Positions 43,188-53,663 of a stretch of DNA of 64,000 nucleotides are shown here, one piece after another. Position 1 is the first letter of the stretch. Every line of letters begins with the position of its first letter. Origin of the DNA: Kiritimatiellota bacterium B12222 (lineage in GTDB: Bacteria > Verrucomicrobiota > Kiritimatiellia > SS1-B-03-39 > UBA6053); assembly GCA_029719485.1 (NCBI GenBank), contig CP120722.1, forward strand, positions 2,604,001 to 2,668,000. The letters are read 5' to 3'. Both the position numbers and the translations under genes were made by a program. A model generated the notes under the pieces. It was not told where the DNA came from. It searched no databases and saw only the letters and a program-made list of their open reading frames with translations.

Positions 43188-46001
43188 ATGCCTGAAACAC
43201 TTTCAACTTCTCCTTCCTTTTTTGAGTCACTCCCTGGATCTGTGGTGGTGTTCCTTGCGTTGATCTTTTTAGCCATATGGGTGTTTTCCCATGTGTGGAA
43301 AAAAATGTCTTCAGCTCAGAACGTTGCGCTTCCATTTGTACGCGTTTTGTTGGGAACGGTTGCCATTTGGTTTATTTTTCAATTCCTGTCCTTATTTTTA
43401 ACCCTGGCCACCCCATGGTCATGGTGGGGCTTGGCGTTGTTAGGGTCGGTTGTTATAGAAGGGGTGGTGTTCTTTTATCGCTTAGAACGCAAGGTCGCAC
43501 CAGTAAAAATCAGTCGGGCCATTACGGCATTGAGAATAGGGTCTGTGGCTTTGGTACTTTTGATTTTAGCGGAACCTGTGTTGGAGCGGTATATCCAACG
43601 TGCCTTAAACCGGATTGTGGTATTGTTGGTGGACCAATCAGAATCAATGGATTTGTCGGACCCTCAACGTAGTACCTCAGAATGGATTGAGTTGGGAATC
43701 TATCATGGGATCCTCAAAGCAAAAGCGTTTGGTCCTGAAGGCAAGATGACACAGCAAGATGTGCAGCATAAAACGGTTGATGAGTTTTTTGCGCTATTGG
43801 ACCCTCAAACTCGTGCGTCCTTAGAGGCTTTACAGGAAACCAAACGTTCTGAATTGGCAAAAGATATTACCTTTGGAGATGATCAGTCCTCAGGGTTGCT
43901 GGCCTTATTAAATCAAAATTATGATGTGCGATTGGTGGAGTTTGCTGCTACCGCAGATCCGATAGCCTTCGTAGAAACGACTGAAGGTGACGAGGGTAAT
44001 TCTGTTGAGCTTGTAGATGTAGAGGCAGACTTAAAGCCCAGTGATGATTGGAAACGGTTAACGCAATTAACGGGTGCGATTGAATATCCACTGGTTAATA
44101 TTCCTCCCGATCAGTTGGCGGGGGTGGTGGTGATTAGTGACTTTAGGGATACGGCGCGTGGAAATCCTGAATCACCTGCGTATCAATTAGCGAGCCGATC
44201 TGTTCCCGTGTTCCCTGTGGTTGTCGGGAGTGAAAATCCACGCCATGATTTGGCTGTAACTTCCGTGGATGCCCCCGAATCGATTTTCAAAGGGGAGCGT
44301 TTGTCCGTAGACGTAAATCTCAAACTTTACGGGGTTGCGGGTCAAGAGGTCAAGGTGAAGTTTCTGCAGGGTGATACCGTGTTAGATGAACAGTTGGTTC
44401 AAGTTCCCGAAGATGATGATCAATATCGCAGCTTAATTGAATTTAAAGATGAACCTGAAATGGATGGTATTTTGGCCTACTCTGTGCGGGTTCAAGAGAT
44501 GGAAGATGAGGTCATCCATGAAAACAATCGCTGGGATTTCCAAACCGCAGTTTCAGAGGATCGAACCAATGTGTTGCTCGTGGATACCCGACCACGTTGG
44601 GAGTTTCGTTATTTGCGCAATTTGTTTTATGGTCGGGATAAATCTGTACACTTGCAATATGTATTAACGGAACCCGATGGAGTTGGGCCTCAGGATGAGC
44701 TCAGTCCGCCACGACCCAAAGTGGTGGCGTCTGCCTCCCGTGAATTTGGTGATGCCGAAGCCACTGATTTACCAGAAACACGTGAGGAGTGGCGGAAATT
44801 TGACGTGATCATATTGGGAGATGTCTCTCCTGAATATCTTACGCCTCAAAATATTAAGGATATTGAATATTGTGTGCGGGAACGTGGAGCGGCCCTGATT
44901 GTCATTTCAGGGTGGTCCTACATGCCTCATAAATTCAAGAATGCTGACTTAGCGAAGTTATTACCTGTAACTTACACGGAAACCATGGGGCCGATGTTTT
45001 ATGCTCCAGAAACAGCCTACTCGATTGTACCGACCCTGGAAGGACGGCGCCATCCCATTATGCAATTGGGAAGTAGTGTTACGGAAAGTGACCAGGTATG
45101 GGAAAATCAACCCTTAATGAAATGGCGCTTTGATAGTTCGGGGGTGAAACCCGGCGCAACCATTTTAGCATATGCGGAACCTCCTAACGTTCGGCAAGTT
45201 GATTTTGTGACCGCGGATCAAAGTCCTGCGGATACCGCGGCGCGCATTCGTGAAATGAATGAGGTGAAGCAGAATAACAGTTTGATTGTGATTCAGTCCT
45301 ATGGGTTGGGGAAAGTGATGATGTTGAATTATGATCGTACCTGGCGGTTACGGTATCGAATAGGAGACACCTTGCATCATAGATTTTGGGGCAAAGTAAT
45401 GACCTGGGGGGCTGGAGAGAATTTACGTGCGGGGAATGAATTTATTCGTTTGGGAACAGATGGGATTACCTACACACCAGAAGAGAAAATTAAGGTAACC
45501 GCCCAAATTTTACAAGCGGACTATCGACCTGTAACTGAAGAAGCTTTTGATGTGGATGTCTATCATGACGGGGCGAAGATCTCGAGTCATACCCTGCAAT
45601 ATCGTCCTGAATCGCAGGGGATGTACGATGTGGAAATTGGACCATTTAAAAAGCCTGGCACCTATCCCATTCGGTTGGTGTCCTCTGCGAAATCAAAAGT
45701 GAAGTTAGAGGGTTCTGAAGCTGTTGAAACTGAATTTCGAGTAGCCACAGCCTTAAATCCTGTCGAATGGACTGAGTTTTCTGCAGATGGTGATACTGCT
45801 GCGCGTATTGCAAAAGCAGGAAAAGGAGAAGTGGTTCCCTTAACCGATCTTCAACTTTTAGAAGATGCGTTTGGTCCCAGTTCTAATAATGAATTAGAAC
45901 GCGCAGATATTACGTTATGGGATCACTGGTTATTGTTTTTGGTGCTGATCTCCATGATTACAGCTGAATGGTTATTACGTCGTAAAGGAGGTTTATTATG
46001 A
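43188..46001 (+). CDS. Membrane VWA-like protein of the MoxR operon
   Basis: 937 residues. Three or four helices in the first ~125 residues, then a VWA-type strand 'LLVDQSESMDLSDP' (MIDAS DxSxS), Ig-like repeats (~360-480), a glutamine-amidotransferase-like segment (~520-600, 'FDVIILGDVSPEYLTPQNI'), and a C-terminal helix 'WLLFLVLISMITAEWLLRR'. The catalytic Cys of glutamine amidotransferases is not apparent, as in other pseudo-GATase members of such operons. Its stop overlaps the next start by four bases. Function unknown; envelope-linked. Confidence 0.87.
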   Translation: MPETLSTSPSFFESLPGSVVVFLALIFLAIWVFSHVWKKMSSAQNVALPFVRVLLGTVAIWFIFQFLSLFLTLATPWSWWGLALLGSVVIEGVVFFYRLERKVAPVKISRAITALRIGSVALVLLILAEPVLERYIQRALNRIVVLLVDQSESMDLSDPQRSTSEWIELGIYHGILKAKAFGPEGKMTQQDVQHKTVDEFFALLDPQTRASLEALQETKRSELAKDITFGDDQSSGLLALLNQNYDVRLVEFAATADPIAFVETTEGDEGNSVELVDVEADLKPSDDWKRLTQLTGAIEYPLVNIPPDQLAGVVVISDFRDTARGNPESPAYQLASRSVPVFPVVVGSENPRHDLAVTSVDAPESIFKGERLSVDVNLKLYGVAGQEVKVKFLQGDTVLDEQLVQVPEDDDQYRSLIEFKDEPEMDGILAYSVRVQEMEDEVIHENNRWDFQTAVSEDRTNVLLVDTRPRWEFRYLRNLFYGRDKSVHLQYVLTEPDGVGPQDELSPPRPKVVASASREFGDAEATDLPETREEWRKFDVIILGDVSPEYLTPQNIKDIEYCVRERGAALIVISGWSYMPHKFKNADLAKLLPVTYTETMGPMFYAPETAYSIVPTLEGRRHPIMQLGSSVTESDQVWENQPLMKWRFDSSGVKPGATILAYAEPPNVRQVDFVTADQSPADTAARIREMNEVKQNNSLIVIQSYGLGKVMMLNYDRTWRLRYRIGDTLHHRFWGKVMTWGAGENLRAGNEFIRLGTDGITYTPEEKIKVTAQILQADYRPVTEEAFDVDVYHDGAKISSHTLQYRPESQGMYDVEIGPFKKPGTYPIRLVSSAKSKVKLEGSEAVETEFRVATALNPVEWTEFSADGDTAARIAKAGKGEVVPLTDLQLLEDAFGPSSNNELERADITLWDHWLLFLVLISMITAEWLLRRKGGLL

Positions 46002-49000
46002 ATGATGAAGAAACGTTAAAGGTCGATCATCTTCCCAAGCCGATTGCGGATAAACTACAGTTTGCATCCGACCGTATTCGACGCATTCTTTTTCTCAGAG
46101 GACTGTTTGCGGTATTGTCTATTTCTTTGCTGACGATTTTAGGCGTAATGCTCATTGACGCTGCGACCCTATTGTTCTCCATCGGGATTCGCTGGTTTCT
46201 CTCCTTGGCGGCGTTGTCAATTATTGGGGCTTCAATCTATTGGCACTTAATTCGTCCTTTGAAACGAAAATTAAGTTTATCTGAAATTGCCCGCATTATT
46301 GAAACCCGAAGTGAGAATTTACAGGATGAACGCATTAGTTCCACGGTGGAGATTTTGGGCCGACAATTTAAGAAGGGGGAGGAGTTTTCACCGGTGTTAC
46401 TTGAGCAGTTGGTGAAAGATGCTCAAAAAGATGCCGACGTGGTTTTGCCTCATCAATTATTTACCATGCAATCCGCCAAACGGTTTATGGTCGCTCTGGG
46501 TGTAATTGGGTTTGTATATTTATTGATTTTTGTGGTGTGGCCCGGTCCTTCGTCACGGCTGTTGGTACGAGCCGTTGCGCCATTTGCGCGGGTAGGAGGG
46601 GCCTTATCTGGCCAACTTACGGTCACACCTGAGAATATCCGTTTGGCGGCAGGCGATCCCTTAACCATTGAAGTTCAATTAGACAAAGCCACCACACGTG
46701 ACGTGGAATTACGCACCCGCTGGGAAGGGCGACCTGAGTTGGTCGAAAAAATGCAGTCAACAGAAATTGAGGGTGAGAAACAAGTTTTCAGTACAGGGTT
46801 TCCTCGGGTGACCGAAGGCTTTGATTATCGGATTCGTTCGGGTCATGCCTTGACGTCTTTTTATCGGGTGGATGTGTATCCCCGTCCTGAAATATCTGAA
46901 ATGACTGTCAGCATAACTCCACCTCCCTATACAGGTCTTCAAGCATATACGGAAAAGATGTCTCCTGGAAAAATTGAGGCGTTGGCTGGAAGTAAGGTGA
47001 AGGTTTTCATTCAAAGTAATACCCCCATGGCGTCGGCGCATTTCTTTTTGGGAGATGATGAACTCAACCAGGGGAAAATTGAAAAAGTCGATGGTCATGA
47101 GATGATGGGATGGGATTTTTATTTGAAAGCACCTGCGCGGGATCTGGAGTGGCGGGTTGAAATGACGAGTCTTGACGGTTTTGAAAATAATCCCGTGCGA
47201 AGTCATGTCCTGTCTATTGTAAATGACGAAGCTCCAGACGTCGAAATCCTAAGTCCTGTGAGTAGGGAAGTGAAAGTACCTACAGATGGTTTTGTGACCA
47301 TTGATTATCGGATATCAGATAAGTATGGTCTTCAGCAAGTCGAGTTGGTTCTCTCTCCACAAGGACATAAAAAAATTGTGCTCACGCAGGATGCACAGAT
47401 GACTTCACCAGGTCAGTGGACCGGCCGTTTTCCCGTTCAATTGAAAAGTTTAGATTTAGGGGGGGCATCACGTATCACTGTTGAAGTGGTGGGCTATGAT
47501 AATTTACCTCAAAGTTTGAATGGACCTAATAAAGGGGTTTCCGAATCCATCACCTTGATTTTGGAACGAGATGCTGAATCATTAGCCAAACAACAAGTGA
47601 AAGGTCAGTATGATGTCGCATCGGCTTCTTTAAAAACCCTGATTGCTGAGCTGGAAACGCTTACTCAAGAGATTACCAGTTTACGTATCAATTTAAATGA
47701 ACAGCAAAATGATGCCGCGATGGATCATGCGGAGAAGGCCCGTTCTCAAGGGGCGACTACGGAAGCGGGCATGCGTGAGCTTTCGATGCAATTGGCTGGA
47801 GGAATGTTTGATCCCATCGCTCAAGGAATTACCGCAGTTGCGGATAATGAGATGACACAAATTCGCATACAGGGCGAAAAGCTTCCGTTGAGTGATGACA
47901 ACGCAGAGCAAAAAAACATGGCCATGCAGATGTATGTGTATGTGACCACAGCACTCGATAAAGTGAAGGCCTTGGAAAAACAAACGGATCAGATGGCTGA
48001 AGCGGCGATTAAACTCGCAGAGTTAGCGGAAATGATGAGTCAACAAGATGCCTTGGCTGAAGAAGTTGCCGCCGATAACTGGGAAGAGACTCGTGAAGAG
48101 TGGGCTGAACAACAAGCTGCGTTAGCTGAAGAACTTAATGAGATGAGTGCTGCAGAAGAGGCGGCCCTCGATATGGCAGAGCATACCTCAAAAGCGGCAG
48201 ATGAATTGGCGGATGCCGCTGAGCTTGCTGACGAAGCGTTACAACTGGCTGAAGATTTAGAAGTCCCTCCATGGAAGCTGGCTCAAGATCTGGCATTAAC
48301 GGCACAAAAACAGGCCTTATTGGCTCAAGAAAATGTGATGCGTACACAATCCATTCTGTCTAAAAAGACAGGGAAAGATATGGCCAGCTCACAAGCCACC
48401 GCTGAAAAAGAACAACAGGTAGCGGATCTGGCCCAAGCTCAGGCTGAACGAGCACAACGGGATGCTTTGCGTCATTTAGAAGCCGGTGGAAGTCCGGTGG
48501 CGATTCAGGCCCAAAAGCAGGCCAATGCGTTACAACTCTCTGCAAAATTGAATCAAAAGCAAGCGGACCAAGCGCAGAGTGCGGCCGCGCAAATGCGTCA
48601 GCAAGCGGATGAATCAGAGGCACCTGATTATGCCAGCACTTCGCAACAACAAGTTCAGGCCGCCATAACTCAAAAACAGGCGTATGAGGCACAAAAGCGT
48701 GCACTTGAGCGTCAAGAATACGCTTTGGCGGTTTCTACACCTGAACTGGATCAGGCGATCAGTGATGCGGTTGCACAACAACAGGCCGCTGAGGCCGCAC
48801 AACAAGCTGCATTAGATGCGCAGGAACGTGCTGAATCTGCCTTGGCTGCCGGTGAAGATGCCACCGTAGCTCAACAAGAAGCTGCCGCGGCTCAACAAGC
48901 CGCCCTCGATGCCCAGAAGGCCGCCATGGATGCACAAACTGCGGCTGCTGAAGCGGCTGGAACTGATGAACAAGCAGCGGCCGTTCAAGCTCAATCCGAA

Positions 49001-50086
49001 GCTGTGGACGCCCAACAGGCCGCGGCCAATGCACAGCAACTTGCAGAATCTGCAACGTCAACTGCAGAACAGTCTGCCCAAATTGCAGATCAGGCGAACG
49101 AAGTTGCTCAGCAAGCGGATGCTGTTGCGGATGCCGCACAAGTTGCCGCGGCTGAAAGTGGGAGTGCTGAAGATCAAGCAAAAGCGGCAGAGGCGCAAAA
49201 AGCAGCACAACTTGCTGAACAACAAGCCGCAGCAGCCACTGAACAGGCTCAAGAGGCGCAACAAGCGGCAACAGCCGCACAGCAAGCTGCGACTTCCGCA
49301 CAAGAGGAGGCCATCGCAAAACAACAAGTGGCTTCTGAGGCTCAACCTCAAACCGATCGTAGCGAAGCACAACGTGAAGCGTTGGATGCCAGTCAATTAG
49401 CCTCCGATGCGGCAGCGGCAGCGGCCGCGGCCGCCGTGGCTGCTGCTGAGGCAGGGATGCTTGATCAAGCTCAGGCACTTCATGAACTGGCACAAGACGC
49501 GCAAGGAGCGGCAGAGGCCATGACTGAAGCTGCAAACGAACCGGGTTTACCTTCCTCTAATCAGGCCATGTCTGAAAGTGCAGCTCAAATGGCCGAAACG
49601 GCTCAAAGTTTAGCAGATATCTCTGCGGGTCAAGAGCTTGCGGCTCCTGCGACCCCGAGTGCAATGGCTGACGCGGCCGCCGCAGCACAAGCGGCGGCTC
49701 AAGCGGCGACACAAGATACCGCGAGCTCCCAAAGTGAAGCCGCGGCTCAAGCGGCTGCGGCTGCGGCGGCTTTGGCCCAGATGAGTCAATCCTTAGCGGA
49801 ATCTATGGGGATGACCGCTCCTCCATCGAATACAACGCCTTCTCCATCCACACCTTCAAGTTTTAGTGATCCTTCCTCAGGAATGTCGAACCATGCGGAT
49901 CGTATTGAAGATGAAACGATGCCTGCATGGGTTTCGGATATTGGAATGACTCGTGCTGATTGGGGTAAAATGAAAACATTAAGCTCCTCTGATGGAGAAG
50001 CTCTGGATGATATGGGCATTCCCCGCGAATATCGTCAGTTGGTGCGGGATTACTTCCTGCAGTTAAGTCAAGAACAAGCCCGTTAA
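45998..50086 (+). CDS. DUF4175-like membrane protein with giant Ala/Gln coiled coil
   Basis: 1362 residues. Helices at ~30-75 (two) and ~165-185; then a periplasmic beta-rich region (~200-520). From ~525 a long helical region starts, and from ~680 to ~1270 it becomes extremely Ala/Gln/Glu-rich ('AQQAALDAQ' type repeats, few Pro or Gly), reading as one very long coiled coil. A short Pro/Ser-rich linker leads to a C-terminal motif ('IPREYRQLVRDYFLQL') usual in MoxR-operon proteins. The coiled coil recalls TolA and could span the periplasm. ATGA overlap with the preceding gene. The stop overlaps the convergent aat stop. Confidence 0.88.
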   Translation: MNDEETLKVDHLPKPIADKLQFASDRIRRILFLRGLFAVLSISLLTILGVMLIDAATLLFSIGIRWFLSLAALSIIGASIYWHLIRPLKRKLSLSEIARIIETRSENLQDERISSTVEILGRQFKKGEEFSPVLLEQLVKDAQKDADVVLPHQLFTMQSAKRFMVALGVIGFVYLLIFVVWPGPSSRLLVRAVAPFARVGGALSGQLTVTPENIRLAAGDPLTIEVQLDKATTRDVELRTRWEGRPELVEKMQSTEIEGEKQVFSTGFPRVTEGFDYRIRSGHALTSFYRVDVYPRPEISEMTVSITPPPYTGLQAYTEKMSPGKIEALAGSKVKVFIQSNTPMASAHFFLGDDELNQGKIEKVDGHEMMGWDFYLKAPARDLEWRVEMTSLDGFENNPVRSHVLSIVNDEAPDVEILSPVSREVKVPTDGFVTIDYRISDKYGLQQVELVLSPQGHKKIVLTQDAQMTSPGQWTGRFPVQLKSLDLGGASRITVEVVGYDNLPQSLNGPNKGVSESITLILERDAESLAKQQVKGQYDVASASLKTLIAELETLTQEITSLRINLNEQQNDAAMDHAEKARSQGATTEAGMRELSMQLAGGMFDPIAQGITAVADNEMTQIRIQGEKLPLSDDNAEQKNMAMQMYVYVTTALDKVKALEKQTDQMAEAAIKLAELAEMMSQQDALAEEVAADNWEETREEWAEQQAALAEELNEMSAAEEAALDMAEHTSKAADELADAAELADEALQLAEDLEVPPWKLAQDLALTAQKQALLAQENVMRTQSILSKKTGKDMASSQATAEKEQQVADLAQAQAERAQRDALRHLEAGGSPVAIQAQKQANALQLSAKLNQKQADQAQSAAAQMRQQADESEAPDYASTSQQQVQAAITQKQAYEAQKRALERQEYALAVSTPELDQAISDAVAQQQAAEAAQQAALDAQERAESALAAGEDATVAQQEAAAAQQAALDAQKAAMDAQTAAAEAAGTDEQAAAVQAQSEAVDAQQAAANAQQLAESATSTAEQSAQIADQANEVAQQADAVADAAQVAAAESGSAEDQAKAAEAQKAAQLAEQQAAAATEQAQEAQQAATAAQQAATSAQEEAIAKQQVASEAQPQTDRSEAQREALDASQLASDAAAAAAAAAVAAAEAGMLDQAQALHELAQDAQGAAEAMTEAANEPGLPSSNQAMSESAAQMAETAQSLADISAGQELAAPATPSAMADAAAAAQAAAQAATQDTASSQSEAAAQAAAAAAALAQMSQSLAESMGMTAPPSNTTPSPSTPSSFSDPSSGMSNHADRIEDETMPAWVSDIGMTRADWGKMKTLSSSDGEALDDMGIPREYRQLVRDYFLQLSQEQAR

Positions 50087-50745
50087 CTCCCCGACGGGCT
50101 GATCGCTTCCGTGAAGCGTTTTCTGGACCAGGTTTCTGCGCCCATGACTTTCATGTGAGGGGTCAATTGTTGAATATCCAGAAATTGATTTCCTAGATTT
50201 TGTCGTTGTTCAACTAAAAACTGTATGGCGGCTTTACCCGCATTAGGAATGAGATGAAACATGCTTTCACCTGAAAAGAAATGCCCGCTGTCCATGCCAT
50301 AGAGTCCTCCGACCACTTTTCCGTTTTGCCAAACTTCAACACTGTGGGCAATTCCTTGATGGTGGGCCTCTATATATGCTTCACGCATGAGGGGATGTAT
50401 CCAACTCTCGGGAAGATGAAAGTGATGACAGGTATTGATGATGTCGACAAAAGCTTGGTCGTAGGTGATCTGAAACTCAGCTTTTTTGATTTGTCGGATC
50501 GTACTTTTCCCCAGATGAAATTGATCGAAGGGAAGGACGCCACGGCTACGTGGGCTGACCCATGGAAAGAGTTGAGGGTCGTCTCCCGGCCATGGAAATA
50601 CTCCGAGAGGATAGGCGGCGGCTAAGGCCTCCACGGGAACCACATCGGAGATCCATACACATTCCTGACGGTTGGGAAGTTGCTTAAGTTTGGCTTTGAA
50701 GAACGTACTGAAGTCTTCGCGGGTTGGCGTAGGTCTGTCGTTCAT
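50083..50745 (-). CDS. aat: Leucyl/phenylalanyl-tRNA-protein transferase
   Basis: 220 residues with the family's core: 'AYPLGVFPWPGDDPQLFPW', 'SPRSRGVLPF', 'SVEVWQNGKVVGGLYG' and 'SGESMFHLIPNAGKAA'. Transfers Leu/Phe from tRNA to N-terminal Arg/Lys of proteins, marking them for ClpAP. Cytoplasmic. Directly downstream of ruvB (2-base gap) and convergent with the coiled-coil gene with overlapping stops. Confidence 0.96.
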   Translation of the reverse strand: MNDRPTPTREDFSTFFKAKLKQLPNRQECVWISDVVPVEALAAAYPLGVFPWPGDDPQLFPWVSPRSRGVLPFDQFHLGKSTIRQIKKAEFQITYDQAFVDIINTCHHFHLPESWIHPLMREAYIEAHHQGIAHSVEVWQNGKVVGGLYGMDSGHFFSGESMFHLIPNAGKAAIQFLVEQRQNLGNQFLDIQQLTPHMKVMGAETWSRKRFTEAISPSGS

Positions 50746-50747
50746 TT

Positions 50748-51773
50748 TTACAACAATTCAGGTTGCGATGGAGAGGGTTTCATCCCAAAACGTTCATAAC
50801 AAAGCGGGGTAGCGATTCGCCCTTGGGGACTCCGTTTCAGGTATCCTTCTTGTATCAAATAAGGTTCATATACTTCTTCGAGGGTTCCGGCTTCTTCCCC
50901 TACAGATACCGAAAGATTACTTAAACCTACGGGGCCGCCTTGAAACCGTTCGAGGAGGGTTTGCAGATAACGTTTATCCATTTCATCGAGACCGTATTTA
51001 TCAATTTCGAGCATTTTAAGTGCTTGATCTGCCACGTCACGGGTAATGTGATTATCGGCACGAACCTGAGCATAGTCACGCACCCAGCGCAGAAGATTGT
51101 TGGCGATACGTGGGGTGCCACGACTTCGAGAGGCAATTTCGAGAGAACCCTCTTCGTCGACATCCACATTGAGCAATAGGGCCGAACGTTTTACAATGGA
51201 TTGCAAATCTGAATGGTCGTAATAATCTAAACGATTGTTCATGCCAAAACGTGACCGGAAGGGGGCTGAAAGTAGACCCGTTCGGGTGGTGGCGCCCACT
51301 AAGGTGAAACGAGGGAGATTAAGGCGTACGGAACGAGCGTTTGGTCCTTGATCAATTAAAATATCGATGACGAAATCTTCCATAGCTGAGTAGAGGTATT
51401 CTTCAACCGCACGTGGAATGCGATGAATCTCATCGATGAACAGAATATCCCCCTTTTCGAGTCCGGTTAGTAGTCCGGCTAAATCTCCCGCTTTATCGAT
51501 TGCAGGACCTGAGGTACTCCGAACCGTAACGCCCATTTGTTCACCCAAGATATAGGCGAGCGTGGTTTTTCCTAATCCGGGAGGACCGGAAAGTAGCACA
51601 TGATCTAATACTTCACCTCGACCTTTGGCCGCTTCCACCATGAGTTCCAGTCGTTCGGTCACTTTACGTTGGCCAACGTAATCTGAAAAACGGGTGGGCC
51701 GGAGAGATAATTCAAAATCTTGGTCAACCCGGGTGAATTCTGCTCCGGGTTTGATGTTAACTTCGTCTTTCAT
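50748..51773 (-). CDS. ruvB: Holliday junction branch-migration ATPase RuvB
   Basis: 341 residues from the ATG at 51773, one base after the upstream stop; an ORF start at 51986 lies inside that gene. Walker A '[16 protein letters not shown]', Walker B '[12 protein letters not shown]' and the sensor/winged-helix C-terminus '[15 protein letters not shown]', '[13 protein letters not shown]' are typical. Works with RuvA and RuvC (both elsewhere) in recombination repair. Confidence 0.97.
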   Translation of the reverse strand: MKDEVNIKPGAEFTRVDQDFELSLRPTRFSDYVGQRKVTERLELMVEAAKGRGEVLDHVLLSGPPGLGKTTLAYILGEQMGVTVRSTSGPAIDKAGDLAGLLTGLEKGDILFIDEIHRIPRAVEEYLYSAMEDFVIDILIDQGPNARSVRLNLPRFTLVGATTRTGLLSAPFRSRFGMNNRLDYYDHSDLQSIVKRSALLLNVDVDEEGSLEIASRSRGTPRIANNLLRWVRDYAQVRADNHITRDVADQALKMLEIDKYGLDEMDKRYLQTLLERFQGGPVGLSNLSVSVGEEAGTLEEVYEPYLIQEGYLKRSPQGRIATPLCYERFGMKPSPSQPELL

Positions 51774-51774
51774 A

Positions 51775-52323
51775 TTAATAGATGTTGCCGCCTTGTTGGG
51801 CGTAGCGTTGTAAAACTGCAGCTGCTTCCGTTTGTCGTACGGGTCCCATGATGGTGATGTTGCGTTCTTCGAGAAGTTCTCTCCAGTTCTCAGGACAGGG
51901 GGCTTCATCAAATCCAATGGCTTCAACATCTTCTCGGGAGGCGCCGAACTCCATGCTGACGACTCCAGACCAAGGCACCGCACCAAAACATTGAGAGCAA
52001 GGTTGGGCGCTGGTGGTTAGCACATAGCGTCCTTTTTCAGCAAGATTGACGCAGGAGAGCTCTTGTTGAGCCAACATGAGGGCCATAATTTCGGCGTGGG
52101 CCACACTGCATCCCGACGAGAGAACCCGATTGACACCCGCGGAAATACACGCGCCCGTATCCAAATCGAAAACTCCGGCCGCAAAGGGGCCTTCCTGACG
52201 TTCTACATTGGCTTCGGCCCAAGAGATGACGGCCGCCATGCGACCTTCGGGCGTGGTCGCGACGAGCCCCTGAGCACGTTCACAAAGGGAGTGGGGGATG
52301 CTTAACTCAAGACGTTCTTTCAT
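51775..52323 (-). CDS. Zinc-dependent nucleoside/nucleobase deaminase
   Basis: 182 residues. Cytidine-deaminase-fold motif HAE ('VAHAEIMAL') and PCSQC ('[14 protein letters not shown]') give the zinc ligands and proton shuttle. The pattern resembles guanine deaminase or other CDA-superfamily enzymes more than TadA. Cytoplasmic. Tightly coupled to RuvB downstream and to a coiled-coil exported protein on the other side; the shared transcription does not reveal its role. Confidence 0.9.
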   Translation of the reverse strand: MKERLELSIPHSLCERAQGLVATTPEGRMAAVISWAEANVERQEGPFAAGVFDLDTGACISAGVNRVLSSGCSVAHAEIMALMLAQQELSCVNLAEKGRYVLTTSAQPCSQCFGAVPWSGVVSMEFGASREDVEAIGFDEAPCPENWRELLEERNITIMGPVRQTEAAAVLQRYAQQGGNIY

Positions 52324-52898
52324 TGAAATCTTACCTGATCATCTTTGCGGGGATAAATACCGCGTTCGGCCATGGATTGTAAGTCAATATCGGCAGTGAG
52401 TTGATTGTCTTTTGTGTCACTGACCTTTACTCGGGCAATAATGGTTTGATTACGTATGACCGACCCAATATCGCCCACATGAATACCACTTTTACTACCC
52501 GCATTGACAATGAGGTAATGCCAATTGGGATTAACGTAAAGCACGTTGTATTGACCTCCAGTGATGACTTGCTCAGGTGGAGTTTCTTCGACGTCGGGTT
52601 CTACGAGGGGCTGTGGAATGGAGATGCTTGCAGGTGAGGTCTCTCTTTGGGGGTGATGTTGCGGGGGAGGCGGGACATTCTCTTGTTTTTGTAAGGCTTG
52701 GATGCGGTGCCCAAGCTGAAGCACGTCATTTACCAACTGTTCATTTTGGCTTTTGAGCATGCGATTTTCTGAACGAAGACTGGAAATGACCGTTTGCAGT
52801 TCTTCGATTTCTGCCCTCAGGATTTCTGGGGGGATTGATTCTTGAGCACGTAATGGGCTGAGACAAAAGAGAAGGGTGATAATGTAAATCTTATACAT
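52320..52898 (-). CDS. Exported coiled-coil protein of unknown function
   Basis: 192 residues from the ATG at 52898 (an ATG 25 codons upstream would bury the signal peptide). Signal peptide 'YIITLLFCLSPLRAQ'; a coiled coil ~25-75 ('ELQTVISSLRSENRMLKSQN'); a Pro-rich linker; then a C-terminal small beta domain ('VGDIGSVIRNQTIIARVKVS') similar in flavour to a hydrolase-free FlgT/SH3-like fold. Overlaps the deaminase start by four bases. Family not recognised. Confidence 0.65.
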   Translation of the reverse strand: MYKIYIITLLFCLSPLRAQESIPPEILRAEIEELQTVISSLRSENRMLKSQNEQLVNDVLQLGHRIQALQKQENVPPPPQHHPQRETSPASISIPQPLVEPDVEETPPEQVITGGQYNVLYVNPNWHYLIVNAGSKSGIHVGDIGSVIRNQTIIARVKVSDTKDNQLTADIDLQSMAERGIYPRKDDQVRFQ

Positions 52899-52979
52899 AA
52901 GCCCAACCCTAGTTTGATGCATGGGGACTGTCGAGAAAATCCTGATCTTGAGCCCGTATCGCGTTGATTCCATGGGCGA

Positions 52980-53663
52980 TTAAGGTTCTTGTGGTTCTCG
53001 TTCGGCCGCTTGAATTAAAATTTGATGAAAATCACCGGTGTCGCCCCTAAGATACCAGTCGTGCAATGCCGAACCTCGGTTTGCATAACTCTGCACTGTT
53101 TTAGGCATGTGTTTGATATTAAAACCTTTATTTCGGACACTTTCGGGACCGGCATTATAACAGGCCAATAACAAAGAACGTAAGTCTGAGGACCATTCTT
53201 GGTGGTTTTTATACAGAAATACTTGCAGATCCCCCAAGTAATATCGTCCAACTTTACGGTTCAATTCGGGTTCAAATGCCCGAGAAAAAGGGATGGCGCC
53301 TCCCATATGCTTTTGGGTGACTTCTTTCCAGGTGCTTTCTCTAATTTGCATAAGGCCCCGTTCTCCGACGGATCCTACCATCTGAGGATTGCCCTGGCTT
53401 TCGATTTGAATAATGGCATCGATAAGAAGTTCGGTCGCTTGTTCTAAATCAATGCCGTCTTGAAGTTGGTCTTCTCCAGAAATGACTATTCCCCGTAGGG
53501 TCGGCAGTGAGGGAGGCGGTGCTGGGGGCAACCAAAGTGGTTTGATGATCCACCATAATATACTGATGCCTAATAGGGTACCGATGCCCACACTGACCAC
53601 TGTGATCCAAGGGGAAGGGTGGTTCTCCTGGGCAGGGTCATGATGCCAATGTTTAGGGTTCAC
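52980..53663 (-). CDS. SLT-type lytic transglycosylase
   Basis: 227 residues with a GTG start overlapping the murJ stop (GTGA). An N-terminal membrane anchor (~23-45) precedes the goose-type lysozyme domain: catalytic Glu in 'IQIESQGNPQMVGSVG', then 'ERGLMQIRESTWKE' and 'LLACYNAGPESV'. Cleaves peptidoglycan glycan strands in the periplasm. Its coupling to murJ is suggestive of cell-wall growth or recycling. Confidence 0.88.
   Translation of the reverse strand: MNPKHWHHDPAQENHPSPWITVVSVGIGTLLGISILWWIIKPLWLPPAPPPSLPTLRGIVISGEDQLQDGIDLEQATELLIDAIIQIESQGNPQMVGSVGERGLMQIRESTWKEVTQKHMGGAIPFSRAFEPELNRKVGRYYLGDLQVFLYKNHQEWSSDLRSLLLACYNAGPESVRNKGFNIKHMPKTVQSYANRGSALHDWYLRGDTGDFHQILIQAAEREPQEP

Noticed and set aside
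43188..46001. Active glutamine amidotransferase in the VWA membrane protein
   Set aside because: Fold-like text only; I could not find the catalytic Cys-His-Glu set, so no enzymatic call was made.
48759..49535. 258-codon minus-strand ORF inside the 1362-residue gene
   Set aside because: It is Leu/Gln/Pro-rich text created by reading the Ala/Gln codon repeats in reverse; no start signal or family pattern.
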